Below are positions 61,014 through 64,000 of a DNA stretch of 64,000 nucleotides, one piece after another (positions within the stretch are counted from its first letter, which is position 1; each line of letters starts with the position of its first letter). The stretch spans positions 1-64,000 of the forward strand of contig NZ_JAAOTJ010000006.1 of NCBI RefSeq assembly GCF_011297335.1. The letters run 5' to 3'. Source of the DNA: Catellatospora methionotrophica (lineage in GTDB: Bacteria; Actinomycetota; Actinomycetes; Mycobacteriales; Micromonosporaceae). Under the pieces are notes generated by a model. It saw nothing but the letters and a program-made list of their open reading frames with translations. It had not been told where the DNA came from and ran no database searches. The translations under genes were made by a program, and so were the position numbers.

Positions 61014-61937
61014 TCAGGCGGTGGCGGCGGCGACGGTCAGGGTGCCGGAGTCGGCATCGAGGACCGCGCGCGTGCCCAGGGGGACTGCGGTGTGCTGGGT
61101 GCCGTGGCCGATCGGCAGGCCGCCGAGGACCGGCAGGCCCAGGTCGAGCAGGCGCTCGGTGAGCACGTCGGCGATGGTGACCGGCCAGGCGTCGGCGCAG
61201 TCGGTGAACTGGCCGACGGCGATGCCCGCGACGCCGTCGAGCGCGCCGCTGCGGCGCAGGTGGGTCAGCATCCGGTCGACGCGGTACGGGTACTCGCCGA
61301 CGTCCTCGATCAGCAGGATCGCGCCGGTCAGGTCCGGCAGGTGCGGCGTCCCGAGCGTGCTGACCAGCAGCGACAGGTTGCCGCCGAGCAGCGTGCCTTC
61401 GGCGCGGCCGCCGGTGCGTACGCCATGGGTGTCCTCGGCGGGGTCGGCGGCGACGACCACCGGCTCCCCGCTCATCAGCGCGTGGCGCGCGCCGAGCGCG
61501 GTCGCCGAGTCCGCGCCCTTGTCGAACTGCGCCGCGACCGGCCCGTGCACGGTGGCCAGCCGCGCGCCGCGCCACAGTGCCAGGTGCAGGGCGGTGATGT
61601 CGGAGAATCCCATGACCACCTTCGGATCACGGCGTACGGCGTCGAGGTCGACGCGGTCGGTGATGCGCTGCGCGCCGTAGCCGCCGCGGGTGCACAGCAC
61701 CGCCCTGACCTGCTCGTCGCCGAGCGCGTCGTTGAGGTCGCCGAGCCGCTCGTCGTCGGTGCCGCCGAAGTAACCGTGCCGGGCCAGCACGTGCGGGTAG
61801 ACCCGGGGCGCGAGACCCCAGCCGGTCAGCACCGCCACGGCCGCCTCGACGCGCTCGGCGGGCACCGGCCCCGAGGGTGACACCAGCGCGACGGTGTCGC
61901 CGGGCCGGAGGGTCGCGGGGTGCAGCGTGGCGGTCAT
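61014..61937 (-). CDS. S66 family LD-carboxypeptidase
   Basis: 307 residues. It begins RPGDTVALVSPSGPVPAERV. The nucleophile Ser lies in MGFSDITALHLAL, and the His lies in the later PLGTRAVLDAD area or the GHGTQHTAVPLG loop. CTRGGYGAQRITDRVDL is also typical of the MccF/LdcA family. It would cut the LD-bond of tetrapeptide stems in peptidoglycan recycling, or act on a peptide antibiotic as MccF does. A TAGGCT hexamer 8 nt before the ATG is in keeping with a leaderless start. It is divergent from the membrane nuclease gene. Confidence 0.85.
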   Translation of the reverse strand: MTATLHPATLRPGDTVALVSPSGPVPAERVEAAVAVLTGWGLAPRVYPHVLARHGYFGGTDDERLGDLNDALGDEQVRAVLCTRGGYGAQRITDRVDLDAVRRDPKVVMGFSDITALHLALWRGARLATVHGPVAAQFDKGADSATALGARHALMSGEPVVVAADPAEDTHGVRTGGRAEGTLLGGNLSLLVSTLGTPHLPDLTGAILLIEDVGEYPYRVDRMLTHLRRSGALDGVAGIAVGQFTDCADAWPVTIADVLTERLLDLGLPVLGGLPIGHGTQHTAVPLGTRAVLDADSGTLTVAAATA

Positions 61938-62018
61938 GGGCGCAGAGCCTAACGCCGTGCACGGAACCTTCACAAAGCCAACACCTAGTTGACCATGAAA
62001 ATGCATAGCATCCCGTGC

Positions 62019-62975
62019 ATGAAACGGTTCGTTCTGCGCGTGCTGCCCTGGGTGCTGGCGCTGCCGGCGGCGGCGTGGGCCGTGTTCCGGATCGCGGGCT
62101 GGGACGACGGTTACCCGATGGCGCAGCTGATGGCGTTCACGCCGTACGTCGCGGCGGGTGCGCTGGTGCCGCTCGCGGTGCTGCTCGGGTGGCGGCGCTG
62201 GGCGGCGGCCGGGCTGGCCGGGGTGACCGCGCTCGCGCTGGCCGTGGTGGTGCTGCCGCGCTGGTTCGCCGACGGCGACCCGACGGCCGGGGCGGCGGGC
62301 ACACCGCTGCGGGTGATGAGCGCCAACGTGCTGGTGGGCTCGGCGGGGTCGGCGGAGCTGGTCGCGCTCGTGCGGGCACATCGGGTGGACGTGCTCGCGC
62401 TGCAGGAGGTGACCCCGGACTTCCTGGCGGCGGCGGACGCGGCGGGGCTGGGCGGTGAGCTGCCGTACCGGGCGGACCACTCCGTGCCCGGCGTCGAGGG
62501 CTCGGCGCTGCTGTCGCGGTATCCGTTGCGCGACGGCGGGATGCGCGTCAACCCGGGCGGGTTCCGGCAGGCGTACGCCGAGGTCGTGGTGCCGGGCGGG
62601 GGCAGTGTGCTGGTCGAGTCGGCGCACCCGCTGGCGCCCTGGGCCGACTTCGTCACGCCGCTGTGGGCGCGCGGCGTCGAGGGCCAGCCGCGGGCCACGC
62701 CGGACGGGCCGGTGCGGGTGCTGCTCGGCGACTTCAACGCCACCCTCGACCACCACCTGCTGCGCGACCTGATCGGCTCCGGTTACCGGGACGCGGCCGA
62801 CGTGCTGGGGCGGGGCCTGTCCGGCACCTGGGGCCCGTACGACGGGGACCCGATCCCGCCGGTGACGCTGGACCGGGTGCTCGCCGACCGGCGGGTGGGC
62901 GTCAAGGACTTCCAGGTGCTCGAACTGCCGCACAGCGACCACCGGCCGGTGTACGCCGAGCTGGTCCTGCCCTAG
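62019..62975 (+). CDS. membrane-anchored endonuclease/exonuclease/phosphatase-family protein
   Basis: 318 residues. Three N-terminal membrane helices (about 1-85) are followed by an EEP domain. The domain shows RVMSANVLVGSA (metal Asn), ALQEVTPDFL (metal Glu), VLLGDFNATLDHH and ELPHSDHRPVYAEL, all typical metal-site motifs. The catalytic side faces outside, so it may cut extracellular DNA, phospholipid or a phosphodiester. ATG codons at 61995 and 62001 are alternative starts; the first helix remains intact at 62019. Confidence 0.82.
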   Translation: MKRFVLRVLPWVLALPAAAWAVFRIAGWDDGYPMAQLMAFTPYVAAGALVPLAVLLGWRRWAAAGLAGVTALALAVVVLPRWFADGDPTAGAAGTPLRVMSANVLVGSAGSAELVALVRAHRVDVLALQEVTPDFLAAADAAGLGGELPYRADHSVPGVEGSALLSRYPLRDGGMRVNPGGFRQAYAEVVVPGGGSVLVESAHPLAPWADFVTPLWARGVEGQPRATPDGPVRVLLGDFNATLDHHLLRDLIGSGYRDAADVLGRGLSGTWGPYDGDPIPPVTLDRVLADRRVGVKDFQVLELPHSDHRPVYAELVLP

Positions 62976-62988
62976 CCCGCGCCGCTGT

Positions 62989-63037
62989 TTGAGCGAACGC
63001 TCAAGCCTGCTAGGCTAGCGTTTGATCGACCGCTCAA
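62989..63037. promoter_or_regulatory. two TetR-type operators
   Basis: TTGAGCGAACGCTCAA (62989-63004) is a perfect 16-bp palindrome, and TTGATCGACCGCTCAA (63022-63037) is a near copy 33 bp further on. A CTAGGCTAGCG stretch lies between. They sit about 220-270 bp before the TetR gene, so the message would carry a long leader, or an unseen small gene lies in the gap (63038-63257, where I see none). Confidence 0.75.
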
Positions 63038-63257
63038 ATATGTGGCACGGGCCGTGTTTCCTTAGGGGATCGTCCTGACTCGACACTGCCGGGCGCACCG
63101 GCAACTGTTTTGTCAGACCGGTGCGAGAAGGTCTGCGCGTCCCGCACAGTCGGGGACGCGACAGTACGGGCGGTGCCGGCCACATTGGCAACGGGGGGTG
63201 GCCGGCACCGCCCGCACGCGCGTCGGTCATGCACTGGCCCAGGATCGAGGGAGCGGC

Positions 63258-63893
63258 ATGTCCGACACGAAGCAGCGGTTGCTCGACGGCGCCATGGAGA
63301 CGCTGCGCAAGCAGGGGATCGCGGGCGTCTCGGCCCGCAACATCGCCGGGGCGGCGGGAGTCAACCAGGCGCTCGTCTTCTACCACTTCGGCAGCGTGGA
63401 CGACCTGCTCGTGGCGGCGTGCACGGCCGCGACCGCCGAGCGCGTCGCGGCGTACCGGGACCGCTTCGCGACCGTCGGCTCGCTGCGTGAACTGCTCGAC
63501 GTCGGCCGCGCGCTGCACGAGGAGGAGCGCGAGCTGGGCAACGTCGCCGTGCTGGCGCAGATGCTGGCCGGGGCGCAGCACGACGAGAAGCTGGCCCGGG
63601 TCACCGCCGAGGCGCTCGGCATGTGGACCACCGAGATCGAGTCGGTGCTGACCCGCGTGCTGGCGGGTTCGCCGTTCGCCGAGATGGCCGACGTGCCCGG
63701 ACTGGCCGGTGCGATCTCGGCCTCGTTCGTCGGGCTGGAGCTGTACGAGGGTGTCGACCACCCCGCCGCGCAGCGCGCGATGGCGGCGCTGGAGCAGCTG
63801 GGCGCGCTGCTGGAGGTCGTCGAGGAGCTGGGGCCGGTGGCCCGCCGGGCACTGCGGAGCAAGGTCAGCAAGGCGGCCGCCCGCCGGGCTTGA
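63258..63893 (+). CDS. TetR-family transcriptional regulator
   Basis: 211 residues. The N-terminal helix-turn-helix (about 5-50) reads KQRLLDGAMETLRKQGIAGVSARNIAGAAGVNQALVFYHFGSVDDLL. The remainder is a helical ligand-binding domain with no recognised ligand signature. A GAGGGAG site precedes the ATG. Two operator-like palindromes upstream suggest autoregulation, and perhaps control of the membrane nuclease gene just before them. Target and inducer are unknown. Confidence 0.88.
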   Translation: MSDTKQRLLDGAMETLRKQGIAGVSARNIAGAAGVNQALVFYHFGSVDDLLVAACTAATAERVAAYRDRFATVGSLRELLDVGRALHEEERELGNVAVLAQMLAGAQHDEKLARVTAEALGMWTTEIESVLTRVLAGSPFAEMADVPGLAGAISASFVGLELYEGVDHPAAQRAMAALEQLGALLEVVEELGPVARRALRSKVSKAAARRA

Positions 63894-63940
63894 GCCTGGC
63901 CGCTGAGAGGTCCCGCCGGGGCCGGGCTAACCTCGTCAGC

Positions 63941-64000
63941 GTGGCGACCGCACTGGTGATCGAGAACGACCCGACCGACGACCTGCGCCGACTCGGCGAC
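63941..64000 (+). CDS. class I glutamine-amidotransferase-like protein, N-terminal fragment
   Basis: Twenty codons before the window ends: a GTG then ATALVIENDPTDDLRRLGD. This start is typical of GMP-synthase-like class I glutamine amidotransferase proteins in actinomycetes. A TAACCT hexamer 7 nt before the GTG matches the leaderless layout seen elsewhere. The catalytic part is outside the window. Confidence 0.65.
   Translation, partial: MATALVIENDPTDDLRRLGD

Overview
The window is very GC-rich (mostly above 70% by eye), uses GTG and TTG starts freely, and contains actinobacterial hallmarks: a fasR-type fatty-acid operon, homodimeric aceE, DUF3052 next to an AhpE-type peroxiredoxin, and XRE/DUF5753 regulators. 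The gene content and the short palindromes with GGAAGGGCACCTTC arms suggest a Micromonosporaceae-like filamentous actinomycete; this assignment is inference. From memory, accD-fabF-acpP-fabH-fabD-fasR, aceE, DUF3052, ahpE and a tRNA-Val resemble a backbone shared with Mycobacterium and Streptomyces, with accessory blocks inserted here.

Layout. 1-6.7 kb: tail of an IS110-type transposase, then the minus-strand type II fatty-acid operon with its PucR-type regulator. 6.7-19 kb: lipoprotein LppM-like, a CopC-type copper protein with a divergent membrane-anchored neighbour, gltX, a GT39-like membrane glycosyltransferase divergent from a Stealth phosphotransferase, an ABC exporter, a ThuA-like protein and an M48 peptidase. 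19-32 kb: aceE, a YjbQ protein, a secreted GH9 cellulase behind a promoter and a CebR-type operator, a DUF4139 protein, a secreted phosphoesterase, a fused alpha/beta E1 dehydrogenase, DUF3052 and AhpE.

32.4-38.2 kb is the accessory region. tRNA-Val is followed by lower-GC sequence with an orphan gene and a leucine-rich-repeat protein, ended by the 3' half of a tRNA-Tyr (an integration scar). Then come CutA and a divergent module of small coupled genes around an XRE/DUF5753 regulator.

39.5-46.8 kb holds a compact minus-strand operon (MDR dehydrogenase, PTPS-fold protein, glycosyltransferase, UPF0104 membrane protein, RibD-type reductase, GTP cyclohydrolase II, membrane sulfatase) divergent from a CDP-alcohol phosphatidyltransferase. 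It joins GTP/flavin-like heterocycle chemistry to lipid and envelope chemistry, and is the best candidate for an uncharacterised pathway. The PTPS-fold member has lost most of its catalytic residues.

46.8-64 kb: FkbM methyltransferase, an APH(6)-like kinase, a secreted alpha-amylase, an MpaB-like oxygenase, VOC and C39-like proteins, two coupled tyrosine-phosphatase paralogues, a DOPA-dioxygenase-like protein, citramalate synthase behind a branched-chain leader peptide and attenuator, a peptidoglycan M15 peptidase, an LD-carboxypeptidase, an EEP-family membrane protein, a TetR regulator with two operators, and the start of a class I glutamine amidotransferase.

Two window-wide patterns stand out. 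First, at least four families of intergenic palindromes recur with conserved arms and compensating base changes. Second, many genes have a TANNNT hexamer 5-8 nt before the start codon, the layout of leaderless transcripts; this was used to choose several starts.
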